Positions 43,361-52,372 are shown, counted from the stretch's first letter. The stretch: 64,000 bases of DNA from Chloroflexota bacterium (GCA_029262675.1 JAJCYW010000004.1:62001-126000), one strand, 5' to 3'. Made by a program: numbers and translations. The notes: generated from the sequence alone by a model not told the origin.

Positions 43361-44518
43361 CTATCCGACTGCGTGTTCGCCGCGCAGCGACTCCACCTCG
43401 GCGTCCGTGTAGCCCAGCTCCTGCAGGATCGCCGACGTGTCTTGTCCCTGTTCCGGTCCCGGCGATCGAATCGACCCCGGTGTCTCGGAGAGCTTCACCA
43501 TCACGCCGACCTGCCGTCTTCCATTGGCATCGTCGGTGATCATCTCGCGCTGGCCCAGGTGCGGGTCATCGACGAGTTCATCAATGCCGTAGACCGGCGC
43601 GACGCAGGTGTCCTCAGGCATCAGCAGGCTAACCCACTCATCGCGTGTCTTCGTGAGAAAGGCATCCGTGAACGCGGCGAACACTCGCTCCCGCGTCTCG
43701 CCTTCCGTGTACTGTTCAGCCGCGAACTCGTCGCAGTGAATCAGGCGACAGAGGTTCTCGAAGAACCACGGTTCGATGGCGCCCACTGACACGTACTTTC
43801 CGTCCTTCGTCTTGTAGATGTTGTACCAAGGGTAGAGGCCGGTCGTGATCGTCTCGCCACGATGTGGCACTGCGCCCGTCGTCAGGTGCTCGTCGATCGG
43901 GAACATCATCATCGTCAGCAGGCCGTCGATCATCGCCATGTCGATCTGCTGGCCGACGCCGTGACGTTCCCGCGCGAGCAGTGCGGTGAGGATGCCTACC
44001 GCCGCGTTCATGCCTCCGCCGGCGTTGTCCGCGATCGTGTTGCCGGGGATCATCGGCGGGCCGTCGCTGCGACCCGTCATCGCCAGCATGCCCGTCAGGC
44101 CCAGGTAGTTGATGTCGTGGCCGGCGTATTCGGCGTAGGGGCCGTTCTGGCCGTAGCCCGTCAGCGAGCTGTAGATGATGTCCGGCCTGATCGCCTTCGC
44201 CGCCTCGTAATCGACGCCGAGGCGCTTCGCGACGCCTGGCCGGTAGCCTTCCATGACAACGTCGGCCGTCTTGACGAGCCGCTCGAACACGCCGCGTCCG
44301 GCGTCTGACTTGAGGTTGAGGCTAATGCTGCGGGAGTTGCGGCGGATCGCGGCGTCGCCCGGGAGGGTGATCGTGCGGCCGGCGCGCTTGCCTTCTTTGG
44401 GCGCTGGCATCTCCAGTTTGATTACCTCGGCGCCCATGTCCGCCAGGATCTGTGCGCAGTGGGGGCCCGGCCCCAGCCTGGCCATATCTAGAATCCGGAT
44501 CCCTTCCAGGGCCAGCAT
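43361..44518 (-). CDS. Alpha-methylacyl-CoA racemase (CaiB/BaiF superfamily)
   Basis: A 385-residue protein that epimerises 2-methylacyl-CoA esters. Within the CoA-transferase superfamily it is set apart by AGHDINY with His134, Asp164 in IADNAGGG, and Glu249 in SVGAIEP. The spacings 30 and 85 equal those I recall for M. tuberculosis Mcr (His126, Asp156, Glu241). Racemases are needed where oxidation of methyl-branched chains, such as isoprenoid or sterol side chains, yields the wrong stereoisomer for the ACAD. It lies 190 bases upstream of the operon at 33635-43170 on the same strand, and divergent from a KstD-like gene. Confidence 0.88.
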   Translation of the reverse strand: MLALEGIRILDMARLGPGPHCAQILADMGAEVIKLEMPAPKEGKRAGRTITLPGDAAIRRNSRSISLNLKSDAGRGVFERLVKTADVVMEGYRPGVAKRLGVDYEAAKAIRPDIIYSSLTGYGQNGPYAEYAGHDINYLGLTGMLAMTGRSDGPPMIPGNTIADNAGGGMNAAVGILTALLARERHGVGQQIDMAMIDGLLTMMMFPIDEHLTTGAVPHRGETITTGLYPWYNIYKTKDGKYVSVGAIEPWFFENLCRLIHCDEFAAEQYTEGETRERVFAAFTDAFLTKTRDEWVSLLMPEDTCVAPVYGIDELVDDPHLGQREMITDDANGRRQVGVMVKLSETPGSIRSPGPEQGQDTSAILQELGYTDAEVESLRGEHAVG

Positions 44519-44532
44519 CTTGCAGTCTCCAT

Positions 44533-44560
44533 TCTGGCCATTCGACTCTGGCCATTCGAC
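44533..44560. promoter_or_regulatory. Perfect tandem 14-bp repeat in a divergent promoter region
   Basis: TCTGGCCATTCGAC occurs twice head to tail (44533-44546, 44547-44560), 15 bases from the racemase start and 93 from the KstD-like start. Tandem half-sites in such a place suggest a regulator-binding site; no regulator gene is in the window. Confidence 0.5.
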
Positions 44561-44652
44561 CGGTAGTTGTTGTAGCGTGTGCTTGCTATCCCGTCAAGAA
44601 GATGCGCGCTGTGCCCGCAACGACCGCATCGATGTAGATAAGGAGTTATTCC

Positions 44653-46308
44653 TTGACTGCGCCAACGCCCGAACAGTGGGACCTGGAAATCGATGTCGCC
44701 GTCGTTGGCTCGGGCGGCGCCGGCCTCGCAGCGGCGATTCTCGCGCACGATCACGGCGCCCGCGTTGCCGTTCTGGAAAGCTCGGCCAAGGTTGGCGGCA
44801 CCACGGCGGTCTCAGGCGGTGGCCTCTGGATACCCCTCAACCACCACATGGCCGAGATCGGCGAGACGGACAGCCGCGAGGAAGCACTGACCTACTGCAA
44901 ACGCCTCACCGACGGCCAGGCGCCGGACGAGCTGGTCGAAACGTTTGTCGATACCGGCCACGTCATGGTGCGCTACCTGGAGGAGCACACGCCACTATCG
45001 TTCAGCGCCTGCGACATGCCGGACTACCGTCCGGAGGAACCGGGCGGCAAGCTGAGAGGGCGCACGCTGGACCCGGAGATGCTTGTCAAGGCCGAGCTAG
45101 GCGAGTGGGCGGAAAAGCTGCGGCCCTCGCCCTTGATGTTCGTGCCGCTCAAGATCGTCGAGGGGCTGCAGGGCATGGCTAAGCCCAAGGACGTCGATGT
45201 GGGCGCCATCGTCGACCGCATGAAGCGGGGGATGGTCGGCGCCGGCAACGCGCTCATCGGACGGCTGCTGAAGGCCTGCATCGACCGCGAGATCACGTTC
45301 CTGATGGAGACCCGCGCTCGAGAGTTGGTCACGGACGATTCTGGTGTCGCCGGCCTGCGTGCCGAACGCGAGGGTGCCGACTACCACATCCGCGCCGGCG
45401 GCGGTGTCGTGCTTGCCAGCGGCGGGTTTGAGTGGAGCGACGAGCTGCGCGGCCGCTACCAGCCTGCGAAACTCACGGATCACTGCAGCCCGGCCTCGAA
45501 CGAGGGGGACGGGCTGGTGATGGCCCTGGATGTGGGCGCGGACGTCGGCAACATGAATGAGGTGTGGTCGTATCCCGGCGCAACGGTACCCGGCGAGGAG
45601 CATGAGGGCCGATCCGTTAGCCGCTGGGTGATCGCCGAGCGCACGCTGCCGCACGCGATCCTGGTCAACCGCGGGGGCGAGCGGTTCACGAACGAGGGTG
45701 AGAACTACAACGACATGAGCAAGGCGCTCTTAGAATTCGATCCAGAGACACAACAGCCGCGCAACCTGCCGTGCTGGGCGATCATGGACTCCCAGTACCG
45801 CGCCAAGTATCCGCTGCTGACGATGCTGCCCGGCGATCCCGACCCCGACTGGCTGGCCAGTGCGGACACGCTCGCCGGCCTAGCGGAGAAGGCCGGCATC
45901 GATGCGAAGGGGTTGGCGGCGACCGTGGAGCGCTGGAACGCGTTTGTCCAGAACGGCAGCGACGACGACTTCCACCGCGGCGAGGGCGCCTACGAACACT
46001 GGCTCGGCGATCCGGACGCGCCGCACCCCAACCTCGGCGCGATCGAAACGCCGCCGTACTACGCGCTACCGGTCGCCGCGCACTCCTCGGGCACAAAAGG
46101 CGGCCCGCGGACGAACCGCCACGGCCAGGTGCTTAACGGACAGGGCGAGGCTATCCGCGGTCTGTATGCGGCCGGAAACGTAATGGCCGGAATCTCCGGC
46201 CCGGGGTATTATGGCGGCGGTGGCACCATTGGGCTGGCGATGACGTGGGGATACATCTGCGGCATCCATGCCGCAAACAACGGGGCCGCGAACAACCGGG
46301 GCAGCTAG
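44653..46308 (+). CDS. FAD-binding oxidoreductase of the 3-ketosteroid dehydrogenase / fumarate reductase flavoprotein family
   Basis: A 551-residue flavoprotein. TTG 44653 is the start, 9 bases after AAGGAG. FAD motif VGSGGAGLAAA near 19-29, then GGTTAVSGGGLWIP near 48-61 as in KstD-type proteins, and the closing PGYYGGGGTIGLAMTWGY with the Tyr and Gly residues that line the KstD active site. KstD-like enzymes remove hydrogens next to a ring ketone. No flavin-anchoring cytochrome or haem domain is present, and no signal peptide, so it is cytoplasmic. Substrate could be a steroid-like or other cyclic ketone; this is inferred from family and neighbours. Confidence 0.82.
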   Translation: MTAPTPEQWDLEIDVAVVGSGGAGLAAAILAHDHGARVAVLESSAKVGGTTAVSGGGLWIPLNHHMAEIGETDSREEALTYCKRLTDGQAPDELVETFVDTGHVMVRYLEEHTPLSFSACDMPDYRPEEPGGKLRGRTLDPEMLVKAELGEWAEKLRPSPLMFVPLKIVEGLQGMAKPKDVDVGAIVDRMKRGMVGAGNALIGRLLKACIDREITFLMETRARELVTDDSGVAGLRAEREGADYHIRAGGGVVLASGGFEWSDELRGRYQPAKLTDHCSPASNEGDGLVMALDVGADVGNMNEVWSYPGATVPGEEHEGRSVSRWVIAERTLPHAILVNRGGERFTNEGENYNDMSKALLEFDPETQQPRNLPCWAIMDSQYRAKYPLLTMLPGDPDPDWLASADTLAGLAEKAGIDAKGLAATVERWNAFVQNGSDDDFHRGEGAYEHWLGDPDAPHPNLGAIETPPYYALPVAAHSSGTKGGPRTNRHGQVLNGQGEAIRGLYAAGNVMAGISGPGYYGGGGTIGLAMTWGYICGIHAANNGAANNRGS

Positions 46309-46389
46309 CCGCAGAAGGGCCGGGGTGCCGGCCCGCGCCCGCAGCGCGTGAATCTGACCCGCAAGAGGACGTTGGAGGGAAGTTATCGC

Positions 46390-48060
46390 ATGCCTCAGGT
46401 GAACTACACGGCGATGATCGACATTGCGCGGCCGGAGGTCTGGGACTTCGTGCGCGACATGAATAACTGGGCGCCGTTCGCGCAGGGATACCAGGAACAC
46501 GAAGTGCTGAACGACCGCGAGTCCGTCTGGACAGTGAAGGGCGAAGTTGGTCCGATAACACGGTCGACGAAGTTTCACGTCAAGATCACGGAGTGGATAG
46601 AGGGTGAGGGCGTGGAGTTCACGCTGGACGGCATCAACGAGCCGATTACGGGCGGCGGTGCCATCCGCCTCGTCGATGCGGAGTCCGGCGGCGGCACCGA
46701 GATCCGCGCAGACGCCGGCATCGAGTTCGGCGGCAGCATCGGCCCGGTCGTCAACCAGTTGATCACGCCGTGGATCAAGGGCGGCGCCGACGATCTAGTG
46801 ACGAAGATCGCGATCGCGGTCCAGCCCGACTACGAGAAGCCAAAGCAGCCATTCTTCGTCCTCCGCTGGCTGCGGGCCATTGGCCGGATGCTGGCAGGCT
46901 TGGCGTCCCTCGTCCGCCGCTCCGCGTCGGGCGGCGAGTCTGGCGCTGTCGCGACGGCCCCCGCGCCGGCCGCGATCGAGACCGACGTGAAAGGCGCATT
47001 CCAGGTCGAGACGCTGCTGATGGCCCCCGGCTTGGAGCAGTACACGGGTGGCACAGCCGGCCCAATTGCCCTGGAGGGCATTGGCCGCGCGGCGGCCAAG
47101 ATCGAGGAGATGGGCTTCGACGGCGTCACGACGCCTGAAGCCGGCCACGACCCGTTCTTGCCCCTCACGATCGCCGCCGAGCACACCGGCAAGATTCTCC
47201 TGGGCACCAACGTCGCGATCGCGTTTCCGCGTAGCCCCATGGTGAGCGCGCAGATCGCCTGGGACCTGCAGAGCTACTCCGGCGGCCGCTTCCGCATGGG
47301 GCTGGGCACGCAGGTCAAGGGTCACAACGAGCGGCGCTACTCGACGCCGTGGCCCTCGCCGCCAGGCCCGCGCATGCGGGAGTATGTGCTCTGCATGCAG
47401 GCCATGCTGCGCACGTTCCAGACCGGCGAGCGACCGGAGTTCACCGGCGAGCACTATCGATTCACGCTGATGTCGCCGTTCTTCAACCCCGGCCCGATTG
47501 ACCATCCGGACGTGCCGATCTACATCGCGGCGCTCAACAAGTACATGGCTGGGGTGGCGGGCGAACTCTGCCAGGGCATCCGCCTCCACCCGCTGATAAG
47601 CATCGACTACATGAACGACGTGATCCTGCCCTCAATGGAAGCCGGCGCCGTGCGCGGCGGCCGAACGCTGGCGGATGTCGATATCGTCGCCTCGCCGTTT
47701 CTCGTGACGGGAGAGACCGCGGCGGAAGTGGAGGCCGCCAAGGCCGCCGCCAAGCAGCAGATCGCGTTCTACTCTTCGACGCGGACGTACCACGCCGTGC
47801 TTAAGCATCACGGTTGGGGCGAGGTGGGCCAGACGCTGCACGCGCTGTCGATAGAGGGCAAGTGGCAGGGTATGTTCGACCTGATCGACGACGATATTCT
47901 CGACGCCTTCTCGACGATCGGCACCTACGACGAACTGGCGCCCAAGCTCAAGGAGCGCTGGGGTGGCGTCGCGACGACGATGTTCCTCGGCATGTCGCCG
48001 CAGATGCTGGCCAAGGAGTCGACGGTGCGCGGCATCGTCGACGAGCTGCACCGGCCCTAG
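46390..48060 (+). CDS. Fusion of SRPBCC lipid-binding domain and luciferase-like oxidoreductase
   Basis: A 556-residue protein from ATG 46390, after a GGAGGGAAG site. Residues 1-150 are an SRPBCC (START/Bet v 1-like) domain: IDIARPEVWDFVRDMNNWAPF opens it. Residues 157-178 are hydrophobic and basic (FFVLRWLRAIGRMLAGLASL), perhaps membrane-touching, then an Ala-Pro linker. Residues about 203-556 are a luciferase-like TIM barrel with GTNVAIAFPRSP and GGRFRMGLGTQV of the F420-dependent branch. The frame runs through without a stop or internal ribosome site. A ligand pocket feeding a flavin or deazaflavin enzyme would suit a hydrophobic substrate. I know of no characterised protein with this layout. 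Confidence 0.82.
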   Translation: MPQVNYTAMIDIARPEVWDFVRDMNNWAPFAQGYQEHEVLNDRESVWTVKGEVGPITRSTKFHVKITEWIEGEGVEFTLDGINEPITGGGAIRLVDAESGGGTEIRADAGIEFGGSIGPVVNQLITPWIKGGADDLVTKIAIAVQPDYEKPKQPFFVLRWLRAIGRMLAGLASLVRRSASGGESGAVATAPAPAAIETDVKGAFQVETLLMAPGLEQYTGGTAGPIALEGIGRAAAKIEEMGFDGVTTPEAGHDPFLPLTIAAEHTGKILLGTNVAIAFPRSPMVSAQIAWDLQSYSGGRFRMGLGTQVKGHNERRYSTPWPSPPGPRMREYVLCMQAMLRTFQTGERPEFTGEHYRFTLMSPFFNPGPIDHPDVPIYIAALNKYMAGVAGELCQGIRLHPLISIDYMNDVILPSMEAGAVRGGRTLADVDIVASPFLVTGETAAEVEAAKAAAKQQIAFYSSTRTYHAVLKHHGWGEVGQTLHALSIEGKWQGMFDLIDDDILDAFSTIGTYDELAPKLKERWGGVATTMFLGMSPQMLAKESTVRGIVDELHRP

Positions 48061-48068
48061 AGAAATAT

Positions 48069-48842
48069 CTAGCCGCCGGATCGCACCTCGGCGATTGTCA
48101 CCACGTTGCCGGTGTTAGACACATCGCGAACGGCCAGGCGCACCACGGCGTCGGCCGCCGTCGCCGGCTGCTCCCAGCCGGACGTGTCGGTCTCCGGGTT
48201 CATCAGCAGCGCGCCTTCAGTCGCGACGGCCGATTCGATCCGCAGGCAGTTGACACCCACGCCGTGCGGCGCAAGTTCTTCAGCCAACGTGCGTGTCAGC
48301 ATCTCGACGGCGGCCTTGGATACCGCGTACGGGATGATGCCGAGCCTGGCGGCGAGAGCCGGGTCGCTCACGGCCCCGGACGAGATGTTGATGATGCGCC
48401 CCGCGCCCCGCTCGATCATGGCCGGCAGCACGGCAGACGTGCAGGCCACCGTGCCGCGCAGGTTGACGTTCAGAACTAGGTCCCAGCGCTTCAGCGTCGT
48501 CTCCGCGAACGGCGCCAGCACGTTGACCGCGGCGTTGTTGACCAGCACGTCGATGTGTCCGAACTCGCCAAGCGTCTGCTCTGCCAGCGCGGCGACCTGC
48601 GACTCGTCCGTGACGTCGCAGGCGACGGCCAGCGCAGTCCCGCCTGCTGCGCGTATCTCGTCGACGGCCTCCCGCAGCGTTCCCGGCATCGCTGACGTCC
48701 CGGCGTCCAGCGTTCGGGCGGCGCAGACCACCGACGCGCCGCGCGCGCCGAGCGCCAACGCCGTCGCGCGGCCGATCCCGCGCGACGCGCCGGTGACGAT
48801 AGCGACGCTGTCCCGCAGCGCAGACTTACCCGTGTCCGTCAT
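48069..48842 (-). CDS. Short-chain dehydrogenase/reductase
   Basis: A 257-residue SDR, convergent with the fusion gene (8 bases between stops). Motifs: TGASRGIG near 18-25, NNAAVN near 95, catalytic Y-A-V-S-K. The basic residue in TGASRGIG and CAARTLD favours NADPH. The C-terminus lacks the usual VDGG end and is shorter, reading NTGNVVTIAEVRSGG. A TATAAC box lies 24 bases upstream of the ATG, but its -35 is weak. It reduces or oxidises a carbonyl or alcohol of unknown nature. Confidence 0.85.
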   Translation of the reverse strand: MTDTGKSALRDSVAIVTGASRGIGRATALALGARGASVVCAARTLDAGTSAMPGTLREAVDEIRAAGGTALAVACDVTDESQVAALAEQTLGEFGHIDVLVNNAAVNVLAPFAETTLKRWDLVLNVNLRGTVACTSAVLPAMIERGAGRIINISSGAVSDPALAARLGIIPYAVSKAAVEMLTRTLAEELAPHGVGVNCLRIESAVATEGALLMNPETDTSGWEQPATAADAVVRLAVRDVSNTGNVVTIAEVRSGG

Positions 48843-48932
48843 GCCTGTGTGCCTGCGGCGTGTGTGTTATAACCACGTCGGACAGCTTACACTACGTTCT
48901 ACAGACGTCGTACATCGAGAGGGGAAGAGGCC

Positions 48933-49754
48933 ATGGCATCAGAAGATCACGTGCTGTTTGAACTGGAAGACGGCGTCGGTGTCGTTACGCTCAACCGGCC
49001 CGACAAACTCAATGCCGTCAACTGGGAGATGGCGTCCGATCTGGTCGACCTTTTTCGCGATCTGCGCGACCGCGACGAGGTACGAACGATTGTCATGACC
49101 GGCGCCGGCAAGGCCTTCTGCGCTGGCGGCGACGTTGGTTGGCTCAGCGGCGGCACGGACCGCCCGATTCCCGGTCTCTCCGACTTGCCGGTGCCGCGCT
49201 ACCAGCGCAAGACGCCCGGCGGCCCGTTCTCCGAGTTCACGCGCGCCATCATCAATGTCGAGAAGCCCGTGATCGCCGCGATCTCCGGCGTTGCCGTCGG
49301 CGCCGGGCTGGCTTACGCGCTGGCCTGCGACCGCCGCTTCGCCGACGCCAAGTCGCGCTTCTCCGCGATCTTCGTCAAGCGGGCGCTGGGCCCCGATTGC
49401 GGCGTCACATACTTCCTGCCCCGCGTCGTCGGTCTGCCGAACGCGCTGATGATGGTGGAGACGGCCGCGATGTTGAGCGCCGAGGAGGCGCACAAGATCG
49501 GTCTGATCGACGAACTCTGCGAAGATGGGGAAGCGCTGCCCGCGGCGATGGCCTACGCCAGGGAGCTAGCAACCGGCGCGAGCGTCGCGGTCGACCTCGC
49601 CCGCCGCTTTGTCTACAAGTCGCTAACGTCGACGCTCGACGAGATGCTCGATTACGAAGCGGTCGCGTCGGTTATGACAGCCGCCACGCTCGATGCCAAG
49701 GAAGGCACGGCCGCGTTCATGGAGAAGCGTCCGGCTGTGTTTAAGGGCCAGTAG
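48933..49754 (+). CDS. Enoyl-CoA hydratase/isomerase family, PaaG-like
   Basis: A 273-residue crotonase-fold protein. The oxyanion loop AFCAGGDVG is intact. The two hydratase glutamates are absent; instead Asp155 occurs in ALGPDCGVTYFLPRVVG, matching the catalytic-Asp block of PaaG-type enzymes (GLIPDCGGTWLLPR in PaaG as I recall). Those enzymes move double bonds or rearrange ring CoA esters. It therefore more likely isomerises than hydrates. The ATG has a GAGGGGAAGAGG site. It stands between two minus-strand genes and is probably transcribed alone. Confidence 0.82.
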   Translation: MASEDHVLFELEDGVGVVTLNRPDKLNAVNWEMASDLVDLFRDLRDRDEVRTIVMTGAGKAFCAGGDVGWLSGGTDRPIPGLSDLPVPRYQRKTPGGPFSEFTRAIINVEKPVIAAISGVAVGAGLAYALACDRRFADAKSRFSAIFVKRALGPDCGVTYFLPRVVGLPNALMMVETAAMLSAEEAHKIGLIDELCEDGEALPAAMAYARELATGASVAVDLARRFVYKSLTSTLDEMLDYEAVASVMTAATLDAKEGTAAFMEKRPAVFKGQ

Positions 49755-49768
49755 GTAGTTCCGCCGTA

Positions 49769-51154
49769 CTACCCGTCGATGTCGGCCAGCAAGCGCTGTA
49801 GATTTGTGATCGCGCCCGAAGCGTGCTCGCCAATCTTTTGTAGCACTTCGAGCTGATCGGCGTTCGGATCGCTGCCGACGCCGACCCTGCTGTACGCATC
49901 GAGACGAGAGCCCCTTAGCCAGGCGACAAGTTCGGGATCGCTGTTCCAACGCGCCGTGTTCAGGGCGTTGTCGAGAGAAGTTCGTAGCCAATCGATGTCC
50001 GAGTCTGGGTGGGGGATGGACTGGCAGAGTTCGTTCTTCTCGGATTCATTTGGGTAGCCAGCCTCGACGTGGCCGATGAATGCCGCGCTGAATGTTGGCT
50101 GGCAGGTCCGGACCGGCTGAAGTGTGATCCGGTCGCCGTCAAACACCGAAACGGCTGGCCGCCGCTCCAGGCCGTCGGCCGTACAATCGATGTGGAGCGT
50201 ATCCAGGCTGGTGGGGATCGTGCCGTTGTCCAGAACGATCTCTTTGGCGCCGAGCGACTGCACTCGGCCCAGGCGGACGACGTTGTCGATCCGGCGCAAC
50301 TGTTCGAGTTCGGCGACTGATACGGTCGCGCAGCGATACATGGTTGGGCGGACGTTCTTGTCCAGCCGCAGTAGCTGACCGCTGGCCTCCAGACGGTCGA
50401 AGAGGTCGTCGATGGTCGTCGCGAGCGCCGACGCCTCCAGTTGCTTCGCGAATCCGCCGACCGTGCTGTCGAAGAAGTCGGGGCCGGGCTGGATAGTGGA
50501 GCGGTCCAGCAGCCACGAGTCGCGAGGCATGATCCAGGTAATGGCGTCGGCGCTGACTCCGGCCGCGAGCAGCCACAGACAGGCGTCCATGCCGGTCTTC
50601 CCCGCGCCGACGACCACGTAGCCCGCAGGGGAGTCGTGGATGGTCGTAAGGGCGTTGGGCGGCACGCACCGCACGCCAGCAGCCACGTCATACTCGGGAG
50701 GCCGCATCGATGGGACGGTGACCTGTGAGTACGTGGCGTCGACGGTCGTCTTCGCCTTCACATCGTGTGTGTCGCTGGATACGAGCGAGACGATAGCCCC
50801 GCCTTCTCCGTACGCGCACATCGGGAAGTACCGAACGCGTCCGGATGGAAGGAACTGTTGGTTCATGAGCTGATCGAAGTACGCGACCACCTCTGCGCCT
50901 GACGCCAACTCGAACAGACCTGCGTTCCAGCCGGTCGCGTCCTTTGTGTCGCTGCCCAATGGCCGCGAGTTCACGCCGTAGAATGCGGACGGTTGGTGCA
51001 GCCGCACATGCGGGTACGCGCGAGTCCAGTGCCCGCCCGGGCTGCCGTACCGGTCGACGATCGCCACGCTGGCGCCGGTCTCGTTCAAGAGCACGTCAGT
51101 GAACGCCATGCCCATCGCGCCTGCTCCGACGACGACGTAGTCTGCTTCGATCAT
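49769..51154 (-). CDS. FAD/NAD(P)-binding oxidoreductase (flavin-monooxygenase-like)
   Basis: A 461-residue protein with two Rossmann motifs: GAGAMGMA at 8-15 for FAD, followed by an acidic strand end (AIVDR) and G-G-H-W, and GAGKTGMDAC near 186 for NAD(P)H. The arrangement is that of flavin monooxygenases and related N-hydroxylases, though the FMO fingerprint FxGxxxHxxxY is not seen. It begins 39 bases after the thiolase stop on the same strand, so it is probably the last gene of the ETF/thiolase cluster. Substrate unknown. Confidence 0.75.
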   Translation of the reverse strand: MIEADYVVVGAGAMGMAFTDVLLNETGASVAIVDRYGSPGGHWTRAYPHVRLHQPSAFYGVNSRPLGSDTKDATGWNAGLFELASGAEVVAYFDQLMNQQFLPSGRVRYFPMCAYGEGGAIVSLVSSDTHDVKAKTTVDATYSQVTVPSMRPPEYDVAAGVRCVPPNALTTIHDSPAGYVVVGAGKTGMDACLWLLAAGVSADAITWIMPRDSWLLDRSTIQPGPDFFDSTVGGFAKQLEASALATTIDDLFDRLEASGQLLRLDKNVRPTMYRCATVSVAELEQLRRIDNVVRLGRVQSLGAKEIVLDNGTIPTSLDTLHIDCTADGLERRPAVSVFDGDRITLQPVRTCQPTFSAAFIGHVEAGYPNESEKNELCQSIPHPDSDIDWLRTSLDNALNTARWNSDPELVAWLRGSRLDAYSRVGVGSDPNADQLEVLQKIGEHASGAITNLQRLLADIDG

Positions 51155-51193
51155 CTGGTCTTCTCCTGCTAAGGGGTTGGTTTGGTTCGCGTA

Positions 51194-52372
51194 CTAGCGC
51201 TTCAGCATCACGGCAGTGCCGTTGCCGCCAAGCCCCAGGGTCTGGCCCAGCCCGACCTTGGCGTCCGGCACCTGGCGCGCGCTCGCCTCGCCGCGGAGCT
51301 GCCAGGCCAGCTCGCAGACCTGGAAGACGCCCATCGCCGTCGTCGCTTCTCCGAACGAGAGGAAGCCGCCGCTGGGGTTGATCGGCAGCCGGCCCGTGGG
51401 CATCGTTTCGCCGCTCTCGACGAGCGACTCCGCCTCGCCCGCCTCGCAGAGGCCCCACTCTTCGGGGAACGCCAGTTCGTAGTAGACCGTGTTGTCCTGC
51501 AGCTCGACGAGGTCGATGTCGGCGGGCCCCGCGCCGGATTCTTCGAATGCGCGCTTCACGGCCACGGAGGCTTCGCTGTGGTGTGTGCCGCCGGGCGGCG
51601 TAATCGTCGCCAGGCCCTTCGGGATGCCGTCGTCGTGGCGCGACGTCGCGACGGTACTCGACGCGACCCAGACGGGCTTCGTCGTAAGCTTCTTCGCTTC
51701 GTCCGCGGAGCACAGGACGACGGCGGCCGCGCCGTCGCTGACGGGGCAGATCTCGAACAGCCGCAGCGGATAGCTCACCATCGCCGAGTTCAGTACATCC
51801 TCCAGCGTGAACTCCTTGCGGAACCGCGCGTTCTCGTTGTGAATCGATATCTTGTGCGATTTGACGGCGATCTGGGCCAGTTGCTTCTCCGTGGTGCCGT
51901 GCTCTTCCATGCGGCGGCGGCAGAGCATGCCCCAGAACGCCGGCCCCGGCATCCCAACCGACAGCTGACGCAGATACTCCAGGTCGGTCTCCTCTTCAAC
52001 GCCGGACGTCTGGATGAAGCCCTTGGGCATCTTCTCCGCGCCGACGACGAGCACCTTGTCGTATAAGCCGCTGGCGACGAGCGTGTAGCCGATGTTCAGC
52101 GCGTTGCCACCGGCCGCGCAGCCGGCGGAGAGGTTGTAGACGGGGACGCCGGTCGAACCCATCTCTTCGACGATGTCGTTGCCGTTCAGGCCCCAGCCCT
52201 TGCCGCCGGAGAAACGTGAACTGGCGGCCGACACGGCCTGGATCTCAGGCCAGGCAACGCCGGCGTCTGCGAGCGCGGCCTCGACGGCCTCTCTCGATAG
52301 CTGGGTGACCGACTTGTCGGGGAACTTGCCCCACGGGTGCATGCCTACGCCGGCGACGGCAACTTCTCTCAT
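51194..52372 (-). CDS. Thiolase (SCP2/Ltp-like) that keeps the nucleophilic Cys
   Basis: A 392-residue thiolase-superfamily protein. Cys85 in LSAGCAAGGNAL is at the nucleophile position, unlike the other thiolase homologs here. The usual GHP His is Glu (SFGEATTAMG), and the C-terminal CxG is GGNG, so acid-base chemistry differs from classic thiolase. It follows a DUF35 gene by 34 bases, in the order DUF35-thiolase. It may perform the thiolytic step, or condensation, of the pathway. N-terminus VAGVGMHPWGKFPDKSV is typical of the SCP2-like group. Confidence 0.83.
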   Translation of the reverse strand: MREVAVAGVGMHPWGKFPDKSVTQLSREAVEAALADAGVAWPEIQAVSAASSRFSGGKGWGLNGNDIVEEMGSTGVPVYNLSAGCAAGGNALNIGYTLVASGLYDKVLVVGAEKMPKGFIQTSGVEEETDLEYLRQLSVGMPGPAFWGMLCRRRMEEHGTTEKQLAQIAVKSHKISIHNENARFRKEFTLEDVLNSAMVSYPLRLFEICPVSDGAAAVVLCSADEAKKLTTKPVWVASSTVATSRHDDGIPKGLATITPPGGTHHSEASVAVKRAFEESGAGPADIDLVELQDNTVYYELAFPEEWGLCEAGEAESLVESGETMPTGRLPINPSGGFLSFGEATTAMGVFQVCELAWQLRGEASARQVPDAKVGLGQTLGLGGNGTAVMLKR

